From JBBCJT01 sp037190665 (GTDB lineage: Bacteria; Pseudomonadota; Alphaproteobacteria; Acetobacterales; Acetobacteraceae): 17,803 bases of DNA. Position 1 is the stretch's first letter, and every line of letters starts with the position of its first letter. The position numbers were made by a program, and so were the translations under genes. Below are positions 1 to 7,422 of this stretch, piece by piece. The stretch covers positions 1-17,803 of the forward strand of contig JBBCJT010000055.1 of NCBI GenBank assembly GCA_037190665.1, in the 5' to 3' direction. The notes beneath the pieces were generated by a model that did not search any database, had not been told where the DNA came from, and saw nothing but the letters and a program-made list of their open reading frames with translations.

Positions 1-56
1 GGGGTGGGGTCTGCCGAACGGTTTGGCCGAAGGCCCTCCTGAGGAGCCCGGGTCAT

Positions 57-119
57 GGGGCCGGTGGCCCCGTGCGGGTGCAGGGCAGCGCCCTGCCGGG
101 GTGTGGGGGAGAGCCCCAC
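57..119. repeat. Hairpin cluster behind metC (dispersed repeat copy 1, likely terminator)
   Basis: Three perfect inverted repeats follow one another: GGGGCC-GGT-GGCCCC (57-71), GCAGGGC-AGC-GCCCTGC (80-96) and GTGGGG-GAGAG-CCCCAC (103-119). The last ends 4 bp from the metC stop codon, so on the metC transcript they form the immediate 3' untranslated region and could end transcription or protect the 3' end. There is no T-run, so a classical intrinsic terminator is not proven. The segment 74-100 shares flanks GCGGGTGCAGGG and CCCTGCCGGG with a reverse-oriented copy near 17700-17730. Bases 1-56 before this cluster hold no gene I can support. Confidence 0.6.
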
Positions 120-123
120 GGCT

Positions 124-1350
124 TTACTTCGACGCGGCGGCCGCCGGCGCCTGCTTCAGCGCCCCCAGTGCCTGTTCGATATCCGCGATCAGGTCGGCCG
201 GGTCTTCCAGCCCGATATGCAGCCGCACCGTCGGCCCGCCCAGATCGGTGCTGGTCGCGGTGCGGGTGACGAAGCCGGTGGTGGGCAGGGCGAGGCTTTC
301 GTAGCCGCCCCACGACGCACCGATGCCGAACAGGGTAAGCGCGTCCACGAAGGCGTGCGACGCCTCGCGGCTGTACTCGGGCTTGAACACCACGCCGAAC
401 AGGCTGCACGCGCCTGTGAAGTCGCGCTTCCACAGCTCATGGCCGGGCGCGCCGGGCAGGGCGGGGTGCAGCACTCGCAGCACCTCCGGCCGCTTCTGCA
501 GCCAGCTCGCGACCTGAAGCCCGGCCTTCTCCTGCGCCTTCAGCCGCACCGCCATCGTCCGCACGCCGCGCAGCGCGAGCCAGCAATCGTCCGGGCTCGC
601 GTAATGGCCATGGGCGAGGGTGGTGGCCCGCACCGCGTGCCAGTCCTCCGGCGTGTTCACCGTGATGGAGCCCAGCAGCACGTCGCTGTGGCCGACCACG
701 TACTTGGTCAGCGCCTGGATGGACACGTCCACACCGTGCTGGAAGGGCTGGAAGTGGTGGATGCCCCAGGTGTTGTCCATCAGCACCTTGGCCCCGCGCG
801 CATGCGCGGCCCGCGCGATGGCGGGAACGTCCTGCACCTCGAAGGTGTGCGAGCCGGGGCTCTCCGTGTAGACGACCTTGGTGTTCGGCCGGATCAGGCC
901 GGCCATGCCCGCCTCGTCCACGCACGGGTCGTAGTACGTGACCTCGATGCCCATGCGGCTGAGCTGCGTGTCGGAGAAGCCGCGCGCCGGGCCATAGACG
1001 CTGTCGGGCAGCAGCGCGTGGTCGCCGCTGGACAGGTAGGCGAGCAGCGGCACGGTGACGGCGGCGAGGCCGGTGCCGACGATCTGGCAGCGCGTGCCGC
1101 CCTCGATCTCGGCGATCACGTTCTCCAGCGCGTGGTGGTTCGGCCCGCCCTGCGTGCCGTAGGTCAGCGCCTGGTCGAAGCGCTTGGAGGCGGAAGCCAC
1201 CCGCGCGGCGCAGTTCTCGTAGAGCACCGTGGAGCCGCGATGCACGGGCGGGTTGACGAAGCCGTGGGCGCGCGTGCCGGCACGGCCGGCATGGCTCATC
1301 CGCGTGCTGAAGCCCTCGTTGCGGTGCTTGGCGCTGTGATCGTCGGGCAT
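124..1350 (-). CDS. metC: Cystathionine beta-lyase (PLP-dependent)
   Basis: The 408-residue protein belongs to the Cys/Met-metabolism PLP enzyme family (fold type I). The family member MetC splits cystathionine into homocysteine, pyruvate and ammonia in cytosolic methionine synthesis. The Schiff-base lysine is K216 in ALTKYVVGHSD, and the PLP-contacting aspartate is D192 in MDNTW. A YGTQGGP motif (residues 64-70) and SVYGP (117-121) are also typical. The length matches bacterial MetC. I chose the ATG at 1350, which begins MPDDHSAK, because an upstream in-frame start would run deep into sseA. The start lies 4 nt after the sseA stop, so it is the last gene of the nudix-alaX-sseA-metC operon. 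A cystathionine gamma-synthase or gamma-lyase assignment is possible from the family alone, but the motif pattern and the sulfur context favour the beta-lyase. Confidence 0.9.
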   Translation of the reverse strand: MPDDHSAKHRNEGFSTRMSHAGRAGTRAHGFVNPPVHRGSTVLYENCAARVASASKRFDQALTYGTQGGPNHHALENVIAEIEGGTRCQIVGTGLAAVTVPLLAYLSSGDHALLPDSVYGPARGFSDTQLSRMGIEVTYYDPCVDEAGMAGLIRPNTKVVYTESPGSHTFEVQDVPAIARAAHARGAKVLMDNTWGIHHFQPFQHGVDVSIQALTKYVVGHSDVLLGSITVNTPEDWHAVRATTLAHGHYASPDDCWLALRGVRTMAVRLKAQEKAGLQVASWLQKRPEVLRVLHPALPGAPGHELWKRDFTGACSLFGVVFKPEYSREASHAFVDALTLFGIGASWGGYESLALPTTGFVTRTATSTDLGGPTVRLHIGLEDPADLIADIEQALGALKQAPAAAASK

Positions 1351-1354
1351 GATG

Positions 1355-2194
1355 TCAGGCAGTCTCCACCGGGGTTTCGGGGCGGCCGCCCCATTCGGTC
1401 CAGGAACCGTCATAGACGGCGGGTTCGGGCAGGCCCGCGCGGACCATGCCGAAGGCAAGCACGCAGGCCGTCACGCCCGACCCGCAGGAGGTGACGACGG
1501 GCCTGTCGCCCGCCACACCCGCCGCAGTGAACAGGGCGCGCAGCGCGGCCGGGTCCTTCGTCCGCCCGTCGGGTCCCGCGATCTCGGAGGACGGCACGTT
1601 CGCCGCCCCCGGCATGTGGCCGGACCGCAGGCCCGCGCGGGGCTCGGGCACCTCGGCGGTGAAGCGGCCGCGCGGGCGCGCGTCGAGGATCAGCGCCGAA
1701 CCGTCGGCGACGATGCGCTTGATGTCGCCGATGCCCTTCAGCATCGCGGCGCGGAAATCCGGCACGAAGGTCGCGGGAGCAGGGGCGGGCGCGTCGCCGG
1801 TCTCGACCGGGCGGCCTTCCTTCTTCCAGGCCGGCAGCCCGCCATCGAGCACCGCCACCCTGTCGTGGCCGAACAGCCGCATCATCCACCAGCCGCGCGC
1901 CGAGGCGCGCAGCCCGTGCTGGTCGTAGAACACCACGCGGCTGTCGTTGGAGACGCCGAGCGCGCCGACCATGCGCGCGAACTTCGCGGGCGTGGGCACC
2001 ATGTGCGGCAGGTCGGTCTCGTCATCGGCGATGGCGTCGATGTCGAACATGCGTGCGCCGGGGATGTGCGCGGCGCGGAAGCCGTCATGCTTGTTGCCCG
2101 GCTCGCCGGGCAGGTAGGTGGAGCAGTCGAAGACGACGAGATCGGGCTTGCCCAGTTCGCCCGCGAGCCATTCCGTCGAGACCAGCATCTCCAT
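1355..2194 (-). CDS. sseA: 3-mercaptopyruvate sulfurtransferase (tandem rhodanese)
   Basis: The protein has 279 residues and two rhodanese domains. The N-terminal one (about 1-130) is inactive and starts with VSTEWLAGELGKPDLVVFD. The C-terminal one (about 150-275) carries the active-site loop CGSGVTA with catalytic C237. CGSGVTA is the signature of 3-mercaptopyruvate sulfurtransferases, whereas thiosulfate rhodaneses usually have CRxGx[RT]. The enzyme moves sulfur from 3-mercaptopyruvate to cyanide or thiol acceptors. Two starts are possible. ATG 2200 overlaps the alaX stop as ATGA. ATG 2194 sits 7 nt behind a strong GGAGG and is preferred here. The length then matches E. coli SseA. It is coupled to alaX upstream and metC downstream. 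Confidence 0.9.
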   Translation of the reverse strand: MEMLVSTEWLAGELGKPDLVVFDCSTYLPGEPGNKHDGFRAAHIPGARMFDIDAIADDETDLPHMVPTPAKFARMVGALGVSNDSRVVFYDQHGLRASARGWWMMRLFGHDRVAVLDGGLPAWKKEGRPVETGDAPAPAPATFVPDFRAAMLKGIGDIKRIVADGSALILDARPRGRFTAEVPEPRAGLRSGHMPGAANVPSSEIAGPDGRTKDPAALRALFTAAGVAGDRPVVTSCGSGVTACVLAFGMVRAGLPEPAVYDGSWTEWGGRPETPVETA

Positions 2195-2196
2195 CG

Positions 2197-2922
2197 TCAT
2201 TCCTCCCCCGCCAGCACGATCGACACGCGCCGGTTCGCCTTGCCCTTGTTCTCGATCTTCGCGACCTCGACGCGGCCGATCTCGCCGGTCCTGCGCACAT
2301 GCGTTCCGCCGCAGGGTTGCAGGTCCACCGGCGCCTCGCCCGTGCCGATGCGCACCAGCCGGATGCGTCCGCTCGCCCCGCGCGGCGGTTTCACCGACAG
2401 GGTGCGCACCAGCCCGGGATTGGCATCGAGTTCGGCCTCGGTGATCCACTCCGTGCTCACCGGATGATCCCGGGCGATCAGCGCGTTCAGCGCCTCGGTC
2501 AACGAGTCCTTCGTCGGCGGGTCGGGCAGGTCGAAATCAAGCCGCGACTTGTCCGCGCCGATCTGCCCGCCCGTCACGCCCGCACCCTGGATCAGGCTGC
2601 ACAGCAGATGCAGCGCGGTGTGCATGCGCATGTGGCGGTAGCGGCGGTCCCAGTCCAGCGCGGCGACCACGCGCGCGCCTGCCGGCGGCAGCGGGGCGCC
2701 GTCGGCCGGTACATGCACCACTGCCTCGCCGTCGCCCTTCACGGCGGTGACGATCGGCGTCTGCCCGCCCTCCCAGCGCAGCACGCCGGCATCGCCGGGC
2801 TGGCCGCCGGACTGGGCGTAGAAGACGGTGCGATCGAGGACGATGGTGCCCGGCACGGCGGAGAGCACCGTGGCCTCCGTCTCGCACAGCGACGCATCCT
2901 CGACGAACAGCTTCTCCGTCAT
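2197..2922 (-). CDS. Alanyl-tRNA editing protein AlaX (trans-editing domain)
   Basis: This 241-residue free-standing homologue of the alanyl-tRNA synthetase editing domain hydrolyses mischarged Ser- or Gly-tRNA(Ala). The zinc-binding site is visible as HTALH (H101, H105) and CGGTH (C204, H208), the HxxxH plus CxxxH pattern of the family. The SGGQPGD segment (38-44) is the conserved glycine motif that marks AlaX-M-type proteins, which carry an N-terminal beta-barrel-like portion ahead of the editing core. The ATG at 2922 overlaps the stop of the upstream Nudix gene as ATGA, and its own stop overlaps a possible sseA start, so translation is probably coupled on both sides. Grouping of a tRNA proofreader with sulfur amino-acid enzymes is seen directly; a functional reason for it is only inferred. 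Confidence 0.92.
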   Translation of the reverse strand: MTEKLFVEDASLCETEATVLSAVPGTIVLDRTVFYAQSGGQPGDAGVLRWEGGQTPIVTAVKGDGEAVVHVPADGAPLPPAGARVVAALDWDRRYRHMRMHTALHLLCSLIQGAGVTGGQIGADKSRLDFDLPDPPTKDSLTEALNALIARDHPVSTEWITEAELDANPGLVRTLSVKPPRGASGRIRLVRIGTGEAPVDLQPCGGTHVRRTGEIGRVEVAKIENKGKANRRVSIVLAGEE

Positions 2923-3533
2923 GCCCACGCGCTCCGCAGCCGGTCGCGGTGGCCGGCGAGCCACAGCAGCGACAGGGTGGCGGTGGCGTTGCCGAGGCCG
3001 GGTGCGGCGGCGATCGCCTCGGGTGCGGACATGACCTTCACGCGGATATTCTCCTCCTCGGCGGCGAGGCCGAACGTGCCGTTCTGCGCGGGGGCCTCGA
3101 TTTCGGCGACATAGATGGCGATGCGCTCGTCGCAGCCGCCCTGCATCAGCAACGTTTCCGTGATCAGCTCCATCCGGCCGGGCGCGAGGCCGGTTTCCTC
3201 CTGCACCTCGCGGCGCGCGGCAACTTCCGCCGCCTCGCCCTCCTCCCGCAACCCGGCGACGATCTCCGTCATCACCGGCGGGATGCCGGCGGCGAGTGCG
3301 GGCAGGCGGAACTGCTCGATCAGCACGACCCGGTCGGTGCGCGGGTCGTAGGGCAGCACGGCGACCGCCCCGCCCCTTCGCCACAGCTCCCAGGTCAGCA
3401 CGCCCGACATCGCCCCGTCGAAGCGGCGGTGGCGGAAGCGAATGCGCTGAAGGGCGAAACGGCCGTCCCAGACGGTATCGTCAGACAGCAGGTCGAGATC
3501 GGGATGGGAGGGGATCGGCCGCGGCGGCGACAT
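2919..3533 (-). CDS. Nudix hydrolase, ADP-ribose pyrophosphatase type (NudF/TrgB-like)
   Basis: The protein has 204 residues with a complete Nudix box, G94-x5-E100-x7-R108-E109-V-x-E112-E113-x-G115-L116, which binds Mg2+ for pyrophosphate-bond hydrolysis. Ahead of it is the typical beta-strand region with GGAVAVLPYD and VVLIEQFR, and after it GGCDERI (about 132-138), a motif of the ADP-ribose pyrophosphatase branch. The likely reaction is ADP-ribose to AMP plus ribose 5-phosphate in the cytosol. Other nucleoside-diphosphate sugars cannot be excluded. It is the first intact gene of the minus-strand operon, with the start at 3533 and its stop overlapping alaX as ATGA. No strong Shine-Dalgarno is visible before the start, whose context is CGCGCCCCATG. 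Confidence 0.88.
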   Translation of the reverse strand: MSPPRPIPSHPDLDLLSDDTVWDGRFALQRIRFRHRRFDGAMSGVLTWELWRRGGAVAVLPYDPRTDRVVLIEQFRLPALAAGIPPVMTEIVAGLREEGEAAEVAARREVQEETGLAPGRMELITETLLMQGGCDERIAIYVAEIEAPAQNGTFGLAAEEENIRVKVMSAPEAIAAAPGLGNATATLSLLWLAGHRDRLRSAWA

Positions 3534-3593
3534 GGGGCGCGGACGCTACCAGCCGCGACCCGGCAGGGCTAGGGCCGGCCGGGCGAGGGGGCT

Positions 3594-3963
3594 CTACACG
3601 AGGTTCGAGATATCGACGTGCTGGTAGAAGCCCCTGGTCCTCAGCTTCGTGATCATCGTCGTGTCGTCGGTGGGAATGGCGTGGAAGCTGAAGCAGGGCT
3701 TGCCCTTCGCCTTGCCCATGCCGCCCTGGATCCGGACATGAGTCTCGCCGCCCGCCGCAACCGCCGCCGTGCATTCCAGCATGTAGTCGAACCCCCCGCC
3801 GGTGCTGCCGATCGTCGCCCATGACAGCGCATCGGCGAACAGCTTCAGCAGCGCGGTGTTCTCGTAGCTGGCGAGGCGCGAGAAGAAGGGAGGCGCGGGG
3901 CGCCTTGGTGGAGACCTTCCACTTGCCCGGCCTGGCCGGCTTCGGCGTGCGCGTGTCGGACAT
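3594..3963 (-). pseudogene. Small hypothetical gene interrupted by a one-base frameshift
   Basis: Two minus-strand reading frames join into one plausible protein of about 122 residues. The N-terminal frame starts at ATG 3963 with MSDTRTPKPARPGKWKVST. The C-terminal frame continues from PFFSRLASYENTALLKLF to HVDISNLV and stops at TAG 3594-3596. The span of 370 nt is one base more than a whole number of codons. The frame switch must fall between about 3888 and 3903, in a GC-rich stretch of G and C runs where the coding strand reads GGCGCCCCGCGCCTCCC. Either the gene is recently inactivated or this is a sequencing indel. I recognise no family, signal peptide or membrane segment. The C-terminal part looks like a compact alpha/beta soluble domain. 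It lies 60 nt upstream of the Nudix gene on the same strand. Confidence 0.6.
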
Positions 3964-4115
3964 GGCGGCTTCCGGGGGCTGATCGCGAAGACCGAAGCCA
4001 CATCCTGTCCGGAGCGGGAACGGCTCCGCCACGCACAACGCACCGCCGCCGCAGCGCGGGCATGCCGCCGGTGCGCTATCCGCGACCCGGTCCCCCGGCT
4101 AGCGTGCGGGAAGAC

Positions 4116-5018
4116 ATGGATACGCCCGACACGGTGGCGCTGCGGCGCAATCGCCGCCACGCCATCCTGTGCATCCTCGGCGCCTCGGCCGCGTTTGCCG
4201 TGGCGGCCGCCTGCGTGAAGGTCGTCGCCTCGCGCGTCCCGACGCTGGAGATCGTGTTCTTCCGCAACGCCTTCATGCTGCCGGCGCTGCTGCCGCTGAT
4301 CATGCGTGCCGGCGGCTGGCGGGCGCTGCGCACGCGCCGCCCGCTGGGGCACGCCGCGCGCACGGCCTTCGGCCTGCTCGGCATGGTGAGCGCCTTCTAC
4401 GGCTATTCCGTGCTGCCGCTCGCCACCGTCACCGCGCTCGGCTTCGCGATGCCGATGTTCCTGACCGTGCTGTCGATCCCGCTGCTGGGCGAACGCGTGG
4501 GACCGCGACGAGGGTCGGCGGTGCTGATCGGGCTGGTCGGCGTGCTCGTCATCGTCCGCCCGTGGGAGGGCGAAGGGGACATGCCGCTGGGCGCGATGGC
4601 CTTCGTGCTGGCGGGCGTGCTCGGCTGGGCGCTCGCCATGATCACCATCCGGCGGATGGGTGCTGCCGGCGAGAGCAACATCTCCATCGTCGCGTGGTTC
4701 GGCATCGGCGCGATGATGGTGACGGGCTTCGCGATGCTGCCCGGCTGGGTGACGCCGCGGGGCTGGGACTGGCTGTTCCTCGCCGCGGTGGGCGTCGTCT
4801 CCGCGCTTGCGCAGATGCTGATGACGGAAGCCTACCGCTCGGGTGAGACGACGCTAATCGCACCGTTCGAGTACGGCGCCATCCTCTACACCACCGCGCT
4901 GGGGCTCCTGATCTGGGGCGAGTGGCCGGAGTGGATGGACTTCGCGGGCATCGCGGTCCTGATCCTCTCCGGCCTGTATATCTGGAGGCGCGAGGTTACC
5001 CTCGTGCGCAGCCGGTAG
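4116..5018 (+). CDS. EamA/DMT-family membrane transporter
   Basis: The 300-residue inner-membrane protein has about ten hydrophobic segments arranged as two EamA repeats. The first runs from ILCILGASAAFAVAAACVKVV through the PLLGERVGPRR loop. The second ends with LGLLIWGEWPEWMDFAGIAVLILSGLYIW. PLLGERV in repeat one and LIWGEWPE in repeat two are the usual ends of the fourth helix in drug/metabolite transporters. Such proteins export metabolites, amino acids or drugs, and the substrate cannot be read from sequence. I chose ATG 4116 (MDTPDTVALRRN) because GGGAAG precedes it at good distance. An upstream in-frame start at 4062 would add a proline-rich stretch without homology features. It is a lone plus-strand gene that ends 3 bp from the converging gene at 5022. 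Confidence 0.88.
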   Translation: MDTPDTVALRRNRRHAILCILGASAAFAVAAACVKVVASRVPTLEIVFFRNAFMLPALLPLIMRAGGWRALRTRRPLGHAARTAFGLLGMVSAFYGYSVLPLATVTALGFAMPMFLTVLSIPLLGERVGPRRGSAVLIGLVGVLVIVRPWEGEGDMPLGAMAFVLAGVLGWALAMITIRRMGAAGESNISIVAWFGIGAMMVTGFAMLPGWVTPRGWDWLFLAAVGVVSALAQMLMTEAYRSGETTLIAPFEYGAILYTTALGLLIWGEWPEWMDFAGIAVLILSGLYIWRREVTLVRSR

Positions 5019-5021
5019 GCG

Positions 5022-6137
5022 CTATCCCTGCGGCGGCGGCACCGCCACCCACACGACCTGTCCGCCGGCCATGTAGGGCTGCAGCCAGTCCGCGCCGCAG
5101 CGCGAGTAGGTGATCGGCCCCATCTGCGCATCGGCGCAGCCATCGGGCGGCTCGGCGAACTTCGTGCCATAGGCGAAGCGCCCGCCCGGCGCGGTGGGTG
5201 GCGTGGCCGGCTGCGTGGCCGCCGTCTGCTGCCCGCCGGTGGCAGGCTGTGCGGGCGGCTGCTGTGGTGGAGCAGCGGCTGGTTGGGTCGCCTGCGGCGC
5301 TGCCGCCGGCTGCGCGGCCGGCTGTTGTGCCTGTCGCGCGGCGGCCTCGGCCCGGGCGGCCGCCGCCTGGGCGTCGCTCGCGGATTGCTGCGCCTGTCCG
5401 GCCGCAGCCTGGGACTGTCCGGCCGCGGCCTGTGCCGCACTCGTGTCGGCCGTCGTCGTCGGCGCGGCGGAGGCAGGGGGCGGGGCAGCGTAGGTCGGCG
5501 CCGCATAAGTCGGCGCCGCATAGGCCGGCGGAGGTGCCGCGTAGGTCGGCTGGGCGGCACTGCTGATCGCGCCGCCGACAACGCCGCCCACGACGCCGCC
5601 GATCAGCCCGCCGACGACCGCTTCGCCGAAATCGAAATCGTCGTCGTCATGGACGTAGACGGGACCCCCGCCATAGCCGCCGGCACCGCCGCGATTCACC
5701 ACGACGTTGTTGCCCGAGATGTTCACGTCGTTGTTGCCGCGCGCGGTGGCGACGCGCTGCTGCGCATCGGCCCGCGCGTTCGGGTTGTTGGCCTGGATGT
5801 TCTGCCGCGCCTGAGGGCGTTGTGCGGCGGCAGGCTGGCGCTGTGCGGCTGCGGGCGGTCGGTGCGCGGCTGCGGGCGGTCGGTGCGCGGCGGCGGGCGG
5901 GCGCTGTGCGGCGGGCGGGCGGTGCGCGGCGGCGGGGCGCTGCGCGGCGGGGCGTTCCTGGCGGGCGGGCGGGGCGCGATGCGCACCTCCTCCGCCACCG
6001 GCCGGTCGCTGGAACTCCCCGTGTCCGCCGCCGCCGCCTCTGCCTCCGCCTCTGCCTCCGCCGCGCTCGAATGCCTCGGCCGTCGTCCCCGCGACCAGCA
6101 GCACGGCGGTCGCGGCAAGAAGTGCTGTCCGGATCAT
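5022..6137 (-). CDS. Exported Gly/Ala/Pro/Gln-rich protein with glycine zipper
   Basis: The protein has 371 residues and a signal peptide (MIRTALLAATAVLLVAGTTAEA, cleavage likely after A22). Next come a Gly/Arg-rich stretch (25-50) and a low-complexity block of AHRPPAA-type repeats (about 60-110). An NNDVNISGNNVVVNRGG segment follows, then an acidic DDDDFDF patch and a glycine zipper, GGLIGGVVGGVVGGAI, able to insert in or pack against membranes. Next are YAAPT repeats and a long Ala/Gln-rich coiled-coil-like region. The last 60 residues are different in character: they carry two cysteines (DGCADAQ, YSRCGADW) and end VVWVAVPPP, so they are probably a small folded domain. I do not recognise a named family. 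The start at 6137 overlaps the DUF2092 gene stop as ATGA, so the two are probably made together and act in the periplasm or outer membrane. Confidence 0.75.
   Translation of the reverse strand: MIRTALLAATAVLLVAGTTAEAFERGGGRGGGRGGGGGHGEFQRPAGGGGGAHRAPPARQERPAAQRPAAAHRPPAAQRPPAAAHRPPAAAHRPPAAAQRQPAAAQRPQARQNIQANNPNARADAQQRVATARGNNDVNISGNNVVVNRGGAGGYGGGPVYVHDDDDFDFGEAVVGGLIGGVVGGVVGGAISSAAQPTYAAPPPAYAAPTYAAPTYAAPPPASAAPTTTADTSAAQAAAGQSQAAAGQAQQSASDAQAAAARAEAAARQAQQPAAQPAAAPQATQPAAAPPQQPPAQPATGGQQTAATQPATPPTAPGGRFAYGTKFAEPPDGCADAQMGPITYSRCGADWLQPYMAGGQVVWVAVPPPQG
5490..5534 (-). repeat. 15-nt in-gene tandem repeat encoding YAAPT
   Basis: Three adjacent 15-nt units lie at 5490-5504, 5505-5519 and 5520-5534, the first two nearly identical (GTAGGTCGGCGCCGC and ATAAGTCGGCGCCGC). 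On the minus strand each encodes a Tyr-Ala-Ala-Pro pattern. A further partial unit starts near 5541. Slippage here would change the linker length behind the glycine zipper without shifting the frame. Confidence 0.75.
5830..5913 (-). repeat. 21-nt in-gene tandem repeat encoding AAAHRPP
   Basis: The unit GCGGGCGGTCGGTGCGCGGC plus one base occurs twice nearly perfectly at 5851-5871 and 5872-5892. Degenerate units flank it on both sides. Each encodes a seven-residue Ala-His-Arg-Pro-Pro type unit of the exported protein, so copy changes keep the frame. Confidence 0.75.
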
Positions 6138-6898
6138 CGGGCCGACTCCCTGAGCGGCGCGAACGGGATCTGGCGTGATCCCGGCGCCGGGGTGAAGCGG
6201 AAGACGCTGTCGTTCACACGCGGATCGAACCGCCATTCGGTGAAGCGGTAGATGGTGCGCCGCCCGTCGCGGTTGAGGATCGTCAGCAGCGGCAGGCCGC
6301 GGCCATCGCGTTCCACCCAGGTTTCCCAGTCGATGTCGCCGGTCCGCATGCGCAGATGCAGCGCCGGCACGCCGCCCACCGCGCTTTCCGACAGCACCTC
6401 GCCCGATGCGTTACGGGTGAGTTCCTCGTAGGCGTCGTCGCGCAGCAGCACGGCCAGGGGCAGGGGCACACCCAGCCTGTCGGAAAGAAGCGCCACCGCG
6501 CCGTCGATGGTCGGCGGCGAGGCCGCGACGGCATAGAAGCCGCTCCGGTTGTCCTCCAGCACGACGCGCTGGCCGTCGAAGAAGACGTTCGCCACCGCGG
6601 CGTCGCCGCGCAGATCCGCCCGCATGCGGTCCGGCTTGCGTGCGACCACCGTATCGCGCGCCGACAGCGTCGCGATGCGTCCGTCCGCCGTGCGGATCTC
6701 GCGCAGCACGTCCACGCGGAAGGCGATCGTGGTGGCCGCCTGGAGGGCATTCGTCATCCGCCGCAGGGCCGCCGCGGCATCGGGCGACAGTGCCGGTGCC
6801 GGTGGCGTGCCGGTGGCCGGCGGCGGGGCCGGCTGCTGGGCGCAGGCGGCGACGAGCAGCAGCAACAGTCCGACCAGGGGGCGGCGATCAAACGGCAT
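6134..6898 (-). CDS. DUF2092-family lipoprotein
   Basis: The 254-residue protein starts at ATG 6898, 7 nt behind a clear GGAGGA. It begins with a lipoprotein signal: a hydrophobic LLLLLVAAC core with the lipid-modified cysteine at C19, followed by a Pro/Ala linker. The rest matches the DUF2092 (COG3900) pattern: an ALQAATTIAFRVDV strand, ARKPDRMRADLRGD, FFDGQRVVLED, a middle region YAVAASPPTIDGAVALLSDRLGVPLPLAVLL, and a C-terminal FTEWRFDPRVNDSVFRFTPA. This fold is related to LolA/LolB-like lipid-binding half-barrels, so a role in binding a hydrophobic ligand in the periplasm is plausible. No substrate is known to me. Its stop overlaps the start of the glycine-zipper gene as ATGA, which argues for joint function. 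Confidence 0.82.
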   Translation of the reverse strand: MPFDRRPLVGLLLLLVAACAQQPAPPPATGTPPAPALSPDAAAALRRMTNALQAATTIAFRVDVLREIRTADGRIATLSARDTVVARKPDRMRADLRGDAAVANVFFDGQRVVLEDNRSGFYAVAASPPTIDGAVALLSDRLGVPLPLAVLLRDDAYEELTRNASGEVLSESAVGGVPALHLRMRTGDIDWETWVERDGRGLPLLTILNRDGRRTIYRFTEWRFDPRVNDSVFRFTPAPGSRQIPFAPLRESAR

Positions 6899-6963
6899 TG
6901 CGTTCCTCCAGCGCCGAACTCTTGCAGGTTCGGTCGGGTTGCCTATGCAGTTATCGTAACGTG

Positions 6964-7422
6964 TTACACGAACCGCCCGAACGCAGCCACCGCGATCGTG
7001 AGCACGCCGAGGGCGAGGTTCATCTGCATCCGGTTGCGGATGCGTTCCACGGCCGCCGCCGCCGCCGCACGGTCGCCGCGATCGAACGCGGTGCGGAACG
7101 CAGGCCACGGGCCGAATGCCACGGACAGGAACACCGCCGACATCACCAGCGCGGTGAGGTGCATCAGGTGCACGTGCCAGCCCGTGCCGGCGAAGCCGCC
7201 GTACCAGCCGAACAGCAGTCCCCATCCGGTGAGCAGCGCGACCGGCATCGCGTGCCAGATCAGCCCGAGGAAGCGGCGCAGGATCTGCCTGTGCAGCAGC
7301 AGCCGCTGCGGCGGCTCCAGCGTGGACAGGCTGGGGCGCAGCACGAACACGGCGAACGCCATGCCACCCACCCAGGCGGCGGCCGCGAGCACATGGGCCG
7401 CAAGCAGCAGGCCAGGGATCAT
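6964..7422 (-). CDS. CopD-like integral membrane protein
   Basis: The 152-residue protein has four hydrophobic segments, at about residues 3-28, 55-77, 83-104 and 132-150. It begins with HVLAAAAWVGGMAF and has a GWHVHLMHLTALVMSA segment and a C-terminal NRMQMNLALGVLTIAVAAFGRF. This pattern fits the CopD/COG5615 group, predicted inner-membrane proteins related to copper-resistance protein D. Histidines H9, H57, H83, H85 and H88 lie in or near the membrane segments and could bind copper or heme; that is inference. The ATG at 7422 overlaps the parA stop as ATGA, so it is translated with parA. A 65-nt gap separates it from the DUF2092 gene downstream. Confidence 0.78.
   Translation of the reverse strand: MIPGLLLAAHVLAAAAWVGGMAFAVFVLRPSLSTLEPPQRLLLHRQILRRFLGLIWHAMPVALLTGWGLLFGWYGGFAGTGWHVHLMHLTALVMSAVFLSVAFGPWPAFRTAFDRGDRAAAAAAVERIRNRMQMNLALGVLTIAVAAFGRFV

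Noticed and set aside
55..1494. Long plus-strand open frame opposite metC and sseA
   Set aside because: It is antisense to two well-identified enzymes, has Arg/Gly/His-rich composition typical of shadow frames in GC-rich DNA, and shows no family motifs.
4062..4115. Upstream ATG extension of the DMT transporter
   Set aside because: The added residues are Pro/Arg-rich without a membrane or signal feature, and GGGAAG fits the ATG at 4116 better.
5490..5913. Repeated units that could suggest a CRISPR-like array
   Set aside because: Units are 15 and 21 nt, directly adjacent without unique spacers, and keep the codon frame of an exported low-complexity protein.
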